Shown here piece by piece: positions 1 through 8,570 of a stretch of DNA of 64,000 bases (the first letter of the stretch is position 1; every line of letters starts with the position of its first letter). The notes under the pieces are model-generated. The model saw only the letters and a list, made by a program, of their open reading frames with translations. It was not told the origin of the DNA and searched no databases. Location: positions 1 to 64,000 of the forward strand of contig JAFEAE010000024.1 of the NCBI GenBank assembly GCA_018266575.1, read 5' to 3'. This DNA comes from Bacteroidota bacterium (GTDB taxonomy: Bacteria; Bacteroidota; Bacteroidia; Chitinophagales; Chitinophagaceae). The translations under genes and the position numbers were made by a program.

Positions 1-1
1 A

Positions 2-73
2 AGATCAGAAGCAATGATTCTGGAAAATAAGATAAAGGCAAGAGGTATTAAACGATTTTTGGAATCTCAATAA
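2..73 (+). CDS. C-terminal end of an unidentified protein (partial)
   Basis: An open frame enters from the left edge and ends at the TAA at 71-73, five bases before the tRNA. The visible 23 residues are charged and helix-like (ending KRFLESQ) and are too few to name a family. The frame is uninterrupted and the stop sits just before an RNA gene, which is why it is listed. It could also be a chance open frame. Confidence 0.4.
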   Translation, partial: RSEAMILENKIKARGIKRFLESQ

Positions 74-77
74 ATTT

Positions 78-154
78 CGGGATGTAGCGCAGCCCGGTAG
101 CGCATCACGTTCGGGACGTGGGGGCCGCTGGTTCGAATCCAGTCATCCCGACCA
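78..154 (+). tRNA. tRNA-Pro (anticodon CGG)
   Basis: A complete cloverleaf can be drawn. The acceptor stem CGGGATG (78-84) pairs with CATCCCG (144-150). The D stem is GCGC/GCGC. The anticodon stem TCACG/CGTGG encloses the loop TTCGGGA, giving anticodon CGG, which reads the proline codon CCG. The T arm is GCTGG-TTCGAAT-CCAGT. The discriminator A and an encoded CCA follow at 151-154. A terminator hairpin begins seven bases downstream, so the transcript probably ends there. Confidence 0.97.
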
Positions 155-160
155 ATCTGA

Positions 161-186
161 AACCCGCTCTGGTAGCGGGTTTTTTG
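161..186 (+). terminator. Rho-independent terminator after tRNA-Pro
   Basis: An 8-bp perfect stem, AACCCGCT (161-168) with AGCGGGTT (174-181), has a 5-base loop and is followed by a T run. It lies directly behind the tRNA and before the next gene. Confidence 0.85.
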
Positions 187-218
187 TTCTGTGCAATAAT
201 CGTTTATCAAATTCTTTT

Positions 219-983
219 ATGAACGCATTTTATAAAAAAGTTTGTATCGTTACCGGTGCCGGGCAAGGTATCGGCTTTGAAATATGCAGGCAGTTGTGTT
301 TGCAGGGCGCATCTGTATTGTTAAACGATATTGATGAGGCATTAACTGCAGAAGCTGTTTCGAGATTAAAAACTGGCACCGCTGATTGTATCGGAATGCA
401 TGGGGATGCGGGCGACGTTGCTTTCATTCAGCAAATGGTTGATAAGGCCGTGACTGAATTTGGCAAATTAGATATAGTTGTTGCCAATGCAGGCATCACG
501 CTCTTTGCTGATTTCTTTGAATACACCCCGGATGCATTTTCAAAAGTGATGCGTTTGAACCTGGGCGGAAGTTTCTTTTTAGCACAAGCTGCCGCAAAAC
601 AAATGAAACAACAAAAAAACGGTGGAAGCATTTTATTTATGAGTTCGGTGGTTGGCCACCAGGCGCATAAAAACCTCGCTGCGTATGCTATTACCAAAGC
701 AGGTTTGGAAATGCTTGCAAAAAACCTTGTCATTGAATTATCTCCTTTCAATATCACTGTAAACGCCATTGCACCAGGCGCAACACTTACAGAGCGGACA
801 TTAGACGATAAGGATTATGAAAAAACATGGAGCCGCATTACTCCGATCGGCAGGCCCGCTACAACATTAGACATTGCAAATGCTGCATTATTTCTTGTTT
901 CACCAAATGCCAGAAATATAACAGGGCAAAGCCTGGTCATAGATGGAGGATGGACAAGCATAAGCCCTTCGCCGTATGAATAA
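219..983 (+). CDS. SDR family oxidoreductase
   Basis: This 254-residue protein has the usual length of a classical short-chain dehydrogenase/reductase. The Rossmann nucleotide motif TGAGQGIG is at residues 12-19, the NAG motif at 90-92, the catalytic serine region at 142-143, and the catalytic YxxxK is Y156/K160. The C-terminal part has the usual IAPGA and TGQSLVIDGGW segments. It should catalyse NAD(P)-dependent oxidation or reduction of an alcohol or ketone in the cytoplasm, resembling glucose 1-dehydrogenase and 3-oxoacyl-ACP reductase types. The substrate cannot be read from sequence. It appears monocistronic, starting 32 bases after the tRNA terminator. Confidence 0.9.
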   Translation: MNAFYKKVCIVTGAGQGIGFEICRQLCLQGASVLLNDIDEALTAEAVSRLKTGTADCIGMHGDAGDVAFIQQMVDKAVTEFGKLDIVVANAGITLFADFFEYTPDAFSKVMRLNLGGSFFLAQAAAKQMKQQKNGGSILFMSSVVGHQAHKNLAAYAITKAGLEMLAKNLVIELSPFNITVNAIAPGATLTERTLDDKDYEKTWSRITPIGRPATTLDIANAALFLVSPNARNITGQSLVIDGGWTSISPSPYE

Positions 984-1226
984 AATTCAATGTAATTCCG
1001 GAAAATTATGTCCTGGAATTATCTGTTGATGAAACATATTGAAGAAGGAATAAATTTTATTTCTTCGAAGATTTCTGATCTTTATTTCAAAATAAAATAC
1101 TGCAATAACATGCCTTGATAAATACTTTATAGTATGAAGTAGCATTGTTTTATTTCCACAAAAAACGTCTGTTATTTTTAATTTCAGAAAATGTAAATTA
1201 GGCTATTAATTATTTCAATCTAAGCA

Positions 1227-2411
1227 ATGAACTTTTTAAAAAGGCTATTTCATTCAAGCCGCTACATCAAACTCTTTTTGAGTTTTTGCATTCTCCTGTC
1301 ATCGTTCGCGGTTTGCAGCCAGCAAACAGTTTATTATCCCGACTCTGTATGGCAAGCCAAAAAACCCGCTGAAGTAAAAATGAATGCGCAACTGTTGGAC
1401 AGCGCAGTAAGTTTTGCCATTTATAATGATAGTAAAACGAATTACAATCTTAGCATAGCCAATATGGAGGCGTATATTAATGAACCCAATTACAGGATGC
1501 TTGGGCCGATGAAAGACAGGAGCAAACCTGCAGGGCTCATCATTCGCAATGGATATATCGTTGCAGAATGGGGAGATGTGAAAAGAGTTGACATGACTTT
1601 TAGTGTTACCAAAAGCTATTTATCTACAATGGCAGGATTGGCAATAGATAACCATTTAATAAAAAATGTGGATGACCTGGTAAAAGATTATGTAACTGAT
1701 GATACCTATGAAGGCGCTCATAATTCAAGGATCACGTGGCGCCATTTGCTTACACAATCTTCTGACTGGTCGGGAAGCCTTTTCGATATTTATGATTGGG
1801 CAGACAGGCCTGTTCCAAAAGGTGGCGGCATCGATGAATGGAAGAACAGAACGTTGTTTGAGCCGGGCACGCATTTTAAATACAATGATGTACGTGTGAA
1901 CCTGCTCGCCTATTCGTTATTGCAGGTTTGGAGAAAACCATTGCCTGTTGTCTTAAAAGAAAAGATCATGGATCCGATAGGCGCTTCCACAACATGGCGC
2001 TGGTATGGTTACAATAATTCATTTGTAAATATTGATGGTTTGATGATGCAATCGGTAAGCGGTGGCGGGCATTTTGGCGGTGGCCTTTTTATAAATACGT
2101 ATGACCATGCCCGTTATGGATTATTATTTCTCAGGAAAGGAAAATGGAAAAATGTTCAACTCATTTCTGAAAACTGGGTGAAGGCTGTTCAGCAACCGTC
2201 CGTTGCAAACAAGTCGTATGGTTTTATGTGGTGGCTCAATGCAGATGGCAGGTATAAAGATATTCCCAAAACCATTTATATGGCAGAGGGGTTTGGCGGA
2301 AATTTTATTATAGTTGATAACGAACACGATTTGGTAATGGTAGCCCGCTGGCTGGAACCTTCCAAAGTTGGTGAATTTATAAAACTGGTAATTGACTCTG
2401 TAGAGAAATAA
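1227..2411 (+). CDS. Exported serine hydrolase, beta-lactamase (class C-like) family
   Basis: This 394-residue protein has an N-terminal hydrophobic segment (about residues 14-31) ending in a cysteine, so it is exported and may be lipid-anchored. The SxxK catalytic motif SVTK is at 126-129, a YND triad stands in place of the class C YxN, and a GGGHFGGG segment occupies the usual HxG/KTG position. These features fit the class C beta-lactamase/esterase EstB/penicillin-binding-protein superfamily. Most such Bacteroidota proteins are esterases or peptidases rather than resistance enzymes, and nothing here points to antibiotic resistance. It converges on the next gene with a 62-base gap. Confidence 0.85.
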   Translation: MNFLKRLFHSSRYIKLFLSFCILLSSFAVCSQQTVYYPDSVWQAKKPAEVKMNAQLLDSAVSFAIYNDSKTNYNLSIANMEAYINEPNYRMLGPMKDRSKPAGLIIRNGYIVAEWGDVKRVDMTFSVTKSYLSTMAGLAIDNHLIKNVDDLVKDYVTDDTYEGAHNSRITWRHLLTQSSDWSGSLFDIYDWADRPVPKGGGIDEWKNRTLFEPGTHFKYNDVRVNLLAYSLLQVWRKPLPVVLKEKIMDPIGASTTWRWYGYNNSFVNIDGLMMQSVSGGGHFGGGLFINTYDHARYGLLFLRKGKWKNVQLISENWVKAVQQPSVANKSYGFMWWLNADGRYKDIPKTIYMAEGFGGNFIIVDNEHDLVMVARWLEPSKVGEFIKLVIDSVEK

Positions 2412-2473
2412 AATTGATAGTAAAGATTATGGTAGTTACCCGTTGAATTAATATTGGGAGTGAGATATTCTTT

Positions 2474-3562
2474 TTATTTATTTTTTAAAAGAACTGCATG
2501 TAAACTGTCATTTCCCATTTTCCCTGATAACACTAATTGATTCTGTTCATTTGAAATCAGTGTTCCTGCAAACGCATTTTTTTGATCAACAGGATATCTC
2601 CATTCTGCCGTAAAATTTTTGTTTTGCCTGCCGAACTGATATGAACCTATAAATCTTCTTTGCTGGCTATTAAATTCAAAAACAATATTATTCTCTTTGT
2701 CAAAATAAATAATTGTCAATACACTATCCTGGCATGAATTCGCCGCTACCGGTTTTTGATTGATAAACAAATTGTGCACTGAATATTTCCCTGTAAGCTG
2801 CGGGTTTTTATCTGGCGGGCCGTAAGAAAAAATCAATAAGAGAGGAATTAAAAGTACAGATAGCTTTATAAAGTTTTGGATAAACTTCTTTTTAAAATGA
2901 AAATCAGGCATAGTACTTTTCGTAAGAAAAAACAATTCGACAAGTTTGTTATATTCCTGCAACAACAAATAAATTATGCCAAGCAATAAAATCAATGCAT
3001 GTGCCAATTCTCCTGCTTCCAGGCCATAAAACAAATCAATGAAAACAATATTCAGAAGAACCGGAAAAAGAATAAAGCTGCCAAATAATTTTGTTCTTTT
3101 AAAAAGCAACAAATAAGAACCGGCAATTTGCAGCAACCCTACAACGCACGTAAACGCATACGAATGCCCGAAATACGCCCATGTCAATTGCTCGCCTGAA
3201 AAACCACTGAACGGCTGGTCTAATATTCCAAGTGGGGTAAAAAATTGCAGGTGAAATATTTTTTGCCAACCAATCATCGATAAATCGATCGCAATAAAAT
3301 AACGTAGTACACCTTGCCAAAAAGCTAAGGTTGCAGGTGAACCTGTTTGCTTTTTATTTTCATTGCGGTGCCAGGCAATTGCAAACATCATCACAATAAT
3401 CAATACTGACAAAATACATGCAGCAGCAAAAACCGGTGGAGGTATCCACTTGTTTTTAAATTCCCATATTGTTCTGTAAATAATTCTTTGCGTAGCAAAT
3501 GACGCTGTTAACCCGGCAAGAAAACAAGTAATAATTTTTTTTAGCAGTGAGGTTTGGTGCAT
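2474..3562 (-). CDS. DoxX-like multi-pass membrane protein
   Basis: The protein has 362 residues, with about seven hydrophobic segments from residue 10 to roughly 250, followed by a soluble C-terminal tail of about 110 residues rich in beta-like sequence (a FNSQQRRFIGSYQFGRQ-type stretch). The GWQKIF segment and helix spacing recall the DoxX/SURF4-like membrane family, but no diagnostic motif is decisive. Function is unknown. It is a single gene, with a 300-base spacer containing a dispersed repeat behind its start. Confidence 0.6.
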   Translation of the reverse strand: MHQTSLLKKIITCFLAGLTASFATQRIIYRTIWEFKNKWIPPPVFAAACILSVLIIVMMFAIAWHRNENKKQTGSPATLAFWQGVLRYFIAIDLSMIGWQKIFHLQFFTPLGILDQPFSGFSGEQLTWAYFGHSYAFTCVVGLLQIAGSYLLLFKRTKLFGSFILFPVLLNIVFIDLFYGLEAGELAHALILLLGIIYLLLQEYNKLVELFFLTKSTMPDFHFKKKFIQNFIKLSVLLIPLLLIFSYGPPDKNPQLTGKYSVHNLFINQKPVAANSCQDSVLTIIYFDKENNIVFEFNSQQRRFIGSYQFGRQNKNFTAEWRYPVDQKNAFAGTLISNEQNQLVLSGKMGNDSLHAVLLKNK

Positions 3563-3654
3563 TATTTTTTTTGGTTGAGATGCAGGCTATAAAAATTTCC
3601 ATAAAAAAATTTATAGCTCCTATTGATTATTATTATTTATAATACCAACAGTAT

Positions 3655-3734
3655 ATCTTTCCTCAACATTATTGCCTTCGATTCTTACAGTGGAAGAATC
3701 GCAATCGTTTCATCTTTAGTGCTCGTATTGAGCC
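3655..3734 (+). repeat. Dispersed intergenic repeat, copy A (palindromic core, short)
   Basis: The core GATTCTTAC..TGGAAGAATC at 3680-3700 is an imperfect inverted repeat that nearly matches the cores at 11632-11652 and 20928-20948. It is followed by GCA and, about 30 bases on, TATTGAGCC, as in the other copies. The sequence between core and end has diverged. It lies in the spacer between two divergent genes (2474-3562 and 3871-5781). Confidence 0.65.
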
Positions 3735-3870
3735 GTTGTCTTTTGTTCAAGTTGCAGAATTAAATTTATCCTGCTTTTTACAACGCTGTTTTTATCCTTT
3801 CTTAATGCAATACTGTCAACCTGGATAATTTGCCTGGTAACTTTTGTATATTAGTTAAGATGATTGAGAC

Positions 3871-5781
3871 ATGAACCTGACCATCTGCCATAAAATTTTT
3901 GGAACAGTTTTCTTTCTTTTTTTCTGTTTGCAATCCATAGGGCAAGTTGCATGCTATACTAATTACAATGCACCCGCATATCATCAGGATTTTGGGTCAG
4001 GAAACCGCGACAGCCTGCCGGCAGGCAGAACAAGCTGTTTTTACACTACTGATAGTTGCCCTGCTGAAGGTTACTATACTATTATCGATAGCATACCTGC
4101 GTGCGGGAATAATAATTGGAAAGAAACTGCAGCGATACCTGTAAACGGAAATTTTATGTTGGTGAATGCACCTGCAGTACCTGGTGCCATTTACAGTGAT
4201 ACTATAAATAATTTATGCGCCAACACGAACTATGCTTTTGTTGCAACATTCACGAGTGTAGTTCTGCCGGCTTCTTGTAATAACCATCCTACCCTGCCGG
4301 CGTTCTCCATGCAGGTTTACGATCTGAGCGGGCAACTGATTAGTGCTTATACCGGCCCTGTTCTTGTTCCGCAGGTATCTACGGAGTATGTGGATTATTT
4401 TTATACAGGAAAGTCCAATAATGCTGTCGTAATAAAAATTTATGACATAGTGCCTGGTGGTTGCGGCAATGATTTTTCTTTGGATAACATCTTTGTTGCT
4501 CTCTGCGGCCCATCTATCCAGGCAGGTATATTTGATACAATGGCACCCGGAATAGATATTTGTTCGAATGACAGCCCTGCGGTTGTGTTGCAAGGTAAAA
4601 TTGGTTCAGGTTTTATGAATCCTTATTATCAGTGGCAGGAGTATACCGGCGGTATTTGGCAGGATATTCCCGGGGCACTTACAACTTATTATCAACCTGC
4701 AATCTCTGATTCAGGAACATATTTATACCGGCTTATTGCTGCAGAAGGAAGTAATATTTATTACAACAACTGCAGGTTTATTTCTGATGATGTTATCATA
4801 ACTGCACACAATCCGGCTGCACCAGGCACAGCTTCAAATAATGGCCCCGTTTGTGAAAATGGAATAGTACAATTATCTGCAAGTCCTGCCAGGTTATATC
4901 AATGGATCGGGCCGGGGGCATTTTCTTCTATTGAATATGATCCGAGTTTTAAAGCAACTCCCGGTACAGCTGGGGTCTACACTGTTTTTTTAACTGATAC
5001 CGGTGGATGCGTAAGTTCTGCTTCTACAACGGTAAATATTTTACCTGCACCAACTATTTCCATTAATGGTACACAAACTATTTGTATCGGCGATTCTGTT
5101 ATGTTGAATGCAAGCGGCGGCAATACCTACATGTGGGCTCCGGTAAATGATTTATCTGATCCTGATATCAGCAACCCTTTTGCTACACCATCAACAACCA
5201 CCAATTATACCGTTACTGTTACTAATAATGCAAATTGTTCTGATACAGCAAGCGTACTTGTTATTGTAGATACAAAACCGCTGATAAGCGCAGGGGAAGA
5301 TCAGGGCATCATAAAAGGGCAATCTGTTAAGTTGGATGGAAGCATTTCAAATCCCGACAATGTAAATTTCAGTTGGATTACTTCACCAACGTTAAGCGAT
5401 GTGACTATACTCGATCCGGTTGCAGATCCTGCAATAAATACAAATTATATTTTAACTGCAACATCAACAATCGGATGTGGTTCATCAGCAGATACCGTTT
5501 TAGTAAAAGTGTATAAAGAACTTCCAGTCCCCAATGCATTCACACCAAACGGAGATGGGGTGAATGATGTGTGGCACATTCGTTTGCTGAGCGATTTTCC
5601 CGATGCAGTTGTTTCTGTCTACAACCGTTATGGGGAAAAAATTTTTGAAAGCAGTAAGAACAATAAAGATTGGAATGGAAGATTTAAAAATGAACTTCAG
5701 CCAGCTGGTGTATATGTATATATGATCGATCTTAAAAATAATTTCCCTCCGATAAAAGGCACTGTAATCCTTATACGGTAA
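3871..5781 (+). CDS. Secreted PKD/Ig-repeat protein with T9SS type B (gliding motility-associated) C-terminal domain
   Basis: This 636-residue protein has a signal peptide at about residues 1-25. The middle contains several Ig/PKD-like beta domains, with repeated C..G.SV.L.ASGG-type and SPTLSD.TI.DP-type segments. The last 90 residues start with NAFTPNGDGVNDVW, continue with VYNRYGEKIFES and end GTVILIR. This is the CHU_C/type B sorting domain used by the type IX secretion system to export and attach proteins to the outer surface. It is probably a surface adhesin or structural protein. A GCCTGCCGGCAGGC palindrome is embedded in the coding sequence at 4012-4025. Confidence 0.9.
   Translation: MNLTICHKIFGTVFFLFFCLQSIGQVACYTNYNAPAYHQDFGSGNRDSLPAGRTSCFYTTDSCPAEGYYTIIDSIPACGNNNWKETAAIPVNGNFMLVNAPAVPGAIYSDTINNLCANTNYAFVATFTSVVLPASCNNHPTLPAFSMQVYDLSGQLISAYTGPVLVPQVSTEYVDYFYTGKSNNAVVIKIYDIVPGGCGNDFSLDNIFVALCGPSIQAGIFDTMAPGIDICSNDSPAVVLQGKIGSGFMNPYYQWQEYTGGIWQDIPGALTTYYQPAISDSGTYLYRLIAAEGSNIYYNNCRFISDDVIITAHNPAAPGTASNNGPVCENGIVQLSASPARLYQWIGPGAFSSIEYDPSFKATPGTAGVYTVFLTDTGGCVSSASTTVNILPAPTISINGTQTICIGDSVMLNASGGNTYMWAPVNDLSDPDISNPFATPSTTTNYTVTVTNNANCSDTASVLVIVDTKPLISAGEDQGIIKGQSVKLDGSISNPDNVNFSWITSPTLSDVTILDPVADPAINTNYILTATSTIGCGSSADTVLVKVYKELPVPNAFTPNGDGVNDVWHIRLLSDFPDAVVSVYNRYGEKIFESSKNNKDWNGRFKNELQPAGVYVYMIDLKNNFPPIKGTVILIR
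4012..4025. repeat. GC-rich palindrome inside a coding sequence
   Basis: GCCTGCCGGCAGGC is a perfect 14-bp palindrome in the early part of the T9SS type B gene, encoding part of the DSLPAGRTS stretch. Its centre matches the central module of the intergenic repeat at 23150-23215. Confidence 0.6.
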
Positions 5782-6110
5782 TTTCCCGGAATGCTTATGC
5801 AGGGAGATTATTAAGATATCTCCTGTAATTACAGAAAAATTTCACAAAGCTGCATAGCTAACGTTTATATATAAACGAAAAATTGAACGCATTCATATTT
5901 TATGAAAATGGGATGACGCCAAGTACAATCCAAAAGCTTTTTAAATCAGCAAATACATTTTCATTAAATGAATTATCAGATATACCCGGTTTTGTTCTGC
6001 AGAATACAGCCTGTTTTAATTTTTAATAAACTCTTATCAAATTCAGTTTCATTTCATGATTGCTTTGTACCTTGACCTGCCTTTAAAACCTAAAACCAAG
6101 ACAACAGGAT
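5782..6110. other. 329-base spacer with three small palindromes
   Basis: No reading frame is supported. A possible hairpin, GGAGAT (5803-5808) with ATCTCC (5818-5823), lies 22 bases after the upstream stop but has no T run. CTGTAATTACAG (5823-5834) and the perfect 16-bp palindrome CGTTTATATATAAACG (5862-5877) follow. The latter could be an operator for the downstream receptor, although it is about 230 bases before its start. Confidence 0.4.
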
Positions 6111-8462
6111 ATGAGAAAATGGATTACACCTTTTGTATTATTATTACTCGCTGAAGTAGTTCATGCCCAGAAAAATTCAGGTGCGCTAACAGGTAAAATT
6201 ATTACGCCTGATAAAAACCCTGCTGATGTTACTGTTGAATTAAAATCATTGAAACGTGTAACAGTAACCGACCGGAACGGTTCTTTTTTGTTTCAACATC
6301 TCCCAGCATTTAAGGATACTTTGATTATAACATCTGCCGGGTCTGACAGGTTTATGCAGGCAGTTGCTATCGGCGATAATCAAACTGTCGATCTGGGTAC
6401 GATAGAAATACACTTTACTATTGTGCAGTTACAGAATGTAGAAGTAAAAGGAAGGATATCCAACTCTTATAAAAGTGATTATTCTTTTTTGAGCACTAAA
6501 ACACAAACCTCGTTTTTAGATATCCCGCAATCCATCTCGTCTATAACAAAAGAAATGATCGCAGACAAAATGGAGTTTACGGTAAAAGATGCTGCCGATG
6601 AAGCTGCCGGAGTAAACCATTACTCTGGATTTGATGATTTCACCATAAGAGGTTTTAAAGCTGAAAATGCACGGCTTATCAATGGCCTGAGAGGATACAA
6701 CACAACATATACAAGTACGATGCTTGTTAATGTTGAAAGAATAGAAGTGGTGAAAGGGCCATCTGCTACCTTATATGGCAACTGCGATCCCGGGGGAACT
6801 ATCAACCTGGTAACGAAAAAACCATTATCTACTAACGAAGGAAGCATAAGTATTTCAGGTGGCACATGGAACCATTTCCGTGCGTTGGGAGATATAACAG
6901 GCCCGGTGAATAAGAATAAAACATTGCTCTATCGTTTCAATGCAGGTTATGATGAAACACATTCTTTCCGAGACCTCTTTTATGCAAAATCTTTTGAGCT
7001 TGCGCCTTCGGTTTCGTATATACCAAACGACAGGATACAATTGAATGTAGACCTTTCTGTTTCACACATAAATACTATTCTCGACCGCGGCCAGCCGGGG
7101 ATTCAAAATAATTATTCATTAACATCCACTCCTGTAAAGCTGATCGTTTCACAACCTGGAAACTACCTGCATGAAACTGATATTGCCACTTCCATTTTGT
7201 TTTCTTACAAAATAAATAAGCAGATCAATTTCAACAGTGGTTACCTGAATTATATCACGCAACAAAACACCGCAGAACACGGCGTGCATAGTTATATCAC
7301 TCCCGACTCTGTAAACCTATATTATACAAATTGGAAATACCATACTACAACACACACTTTCAATGAATACTTTACATTTCATTTCAACACCGGGAAATTA
7401 AACCACCAGTTCCTGGCTGGTTATGACCTTGTGATCAGTGATGTTAACCTTGATCAGAAATATTTTGAAGATGCAAATCGCTTTGGCAGCGGCAGCGGTA
7501 TTGCCGGAACCTTTAGTTTGCTAAGGCCGGTATATGCAATGCAGCCGGTTGACAAATACCAGCAGTCGTCCTATAATACTGATGCCACTAATGTTGAAGC
7601 ATCGGTATATCATACACAAGGCATCTACATACAAGAGCAGGCGAGCTGGAAAAAATGGAAATTTTTGTTTGGGTTAAGAGAAGAATTATATAGTGCCGGC
7701 GATGATGACGATACCACAGACCAATCGAAAGTAAACATACTAATGCCGCGGGTTGGTATAGTATATACGCTCTCGCCTATCGTAAATTTATATGCTACAT
7801 ATAACAAAGGTTTCGATCCGTTTGAAGCATCAACGAGTACACAAATTTTTAATGCGCCGTTTAAACCGGTAACAAGTGAGATCATTGAGGCCGGTGCGAA
7901 AGTAAATCTGTTTCATAATAAACTGGCTGCTACCCTATCCATATACCAATTGACGTTGCACAATGTTGCAGTGAATGCCAATGATATATCTGATCCCAAT
8001 TTATATGTTCAGCAGGGAGAAGATAGGTCGAGAGGTGTTGAAACGGAAATCGACGGAGACATTCTTCCCAATTTAAGTATAGCTGCATCATATTCATATT
8101 GCGTTGCAAAAGTGATAAAAAGTAAGATTGCATCGCAGGTGGGGACACTTGTAGAAAATGCGCCAGAAAATATGAGCAATAGCTGGATAAAATATGTTTT
8201 TTCAAGAGGCTTACTCAAAGGCTTCGGAGTTGCTGCCGGCCATTCACAGGTAGGTTGGAGAAACACCTTAGAAACAGGATTGACATTGCCGGGTTATATT
8301 TTACTCAACGCGGGTATACGTTATTCGTATGATCACTTCAACATTGCACTAAATCTTAATAATATTACAGATAAAACATACTGGCTCGGTGCCTACAACA
8401 ATGTAAGCAAATGGCCTGGTGCTCCAAGAAACTTTATGGTGCGTGCCGAATACAGGTTTTGA
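6111..8462 (+). CDS. TonB-dependent siderophore-type receptor
   Basis: This 783-residue protein has a signal peptide (residues 1-20, ending VHAQ). A carboxypeptidase-D regulatory-like domain follows (about 25-105), then the plug domain (about 125-235) with FTIRGF and VEVVKGPSATLYG-type signatures, and a 22-strand barrel ending in aromatic residue F (RAEYRF). It lies in the outer membrane and imports a large ligand using TonB energy. The ISSITKEM and GFDDFTIRGFKAEN segments match the FhuA/FhuE-like ferric siderophore group rather than SusC. No dedicated iron regulator or ABC importer is adjacent. The next gene (M20 peptidase) follows after 108 bases. Confidence 0.92.
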   Translation: MRKWITPFVLLLLAEVVHAQKNSGALTGKIITPDKNPADVTVELKSLKRVTVTDRNGSFLFQHLPAFKDTLIITSAGSDRFMQAVAIGDNQTVDLGTIEIHFTIVQLQNVEVKGRISNSYKSDYSFLSTKTQTSFLDIPQSISSITKEMIADKMEFTVKDAADEAAGVNHYSGFDDFTIRGFKAENARLINGLRGYNTTYTSTMLVNVERIEVVKGPSATLYGNCDPGGTINLVTKKPLSTNEGSISISGGTWNHFRALGDITGPVNKNKTLLYRFNAGYDETHSFRDLFYAKSFELAPSVSYIPNDRIQLNVDLSVSHINTILDRGQPGIQNNYSLTSTPVKLIVSQPGNYLHETDIATSILFSYKINKQINFNSGYLNYITQQNTAEHGVHSYITPDSVNLYYTNWKYHTTTHTFNEYFTFHFNTGKLNHQFLAGYDLVISDVNLDQKYFEDANRFGSGSGIAGTFSLLRPVYAMQPVDKYQQSSYNTDATNVEASVYHTQGIYIQEQASWKKWKFLFGLREELYSAGDDDDTTDQSKVNILMPRVGIVYTLSPIVNLYATYNKGFDPFEASTSTQIFNAPFKPVTSEIIEAGAKVNLFHNKLAATLSIYQLTLHNVAVNANDISDPNLYVQQGEDRSRGVETEIDGDILPNLSIAASYSYCVAKVIKSKIASQVGTLVENAPENMSNSWIKYVFSRGLLKGFGVAAGHSQVGWRNTLETGLTLPGYILLNAGIRYSYDHFNIALNLNNITDKTYWLGAYNNVSKWPGAPRNFMVRAEYRF

Positions 8463-8570
8463 TTTTTCAGGGTTATGTCAGTGAGGAACTATGCGCATGC
8501 TTAAAATAATAATAGTACCCGTATTGAATTCTTTAAAAACATACTAACTTCTGTTACCAAAACCAGCATA

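Noticed and set aside
984..1226. Hairpin TAATTCC/GGAATTA after the first SDR gene as a terminator
   Set aside because: The stem is short with mismatches and there is no T run.
1227..2411. Beta-lactamase-fold protein as an antibiotic resistance gene
   Set aside because: The YND and HFG variants and family context favour an esterase or peptidase role; no resistance evidence is present.
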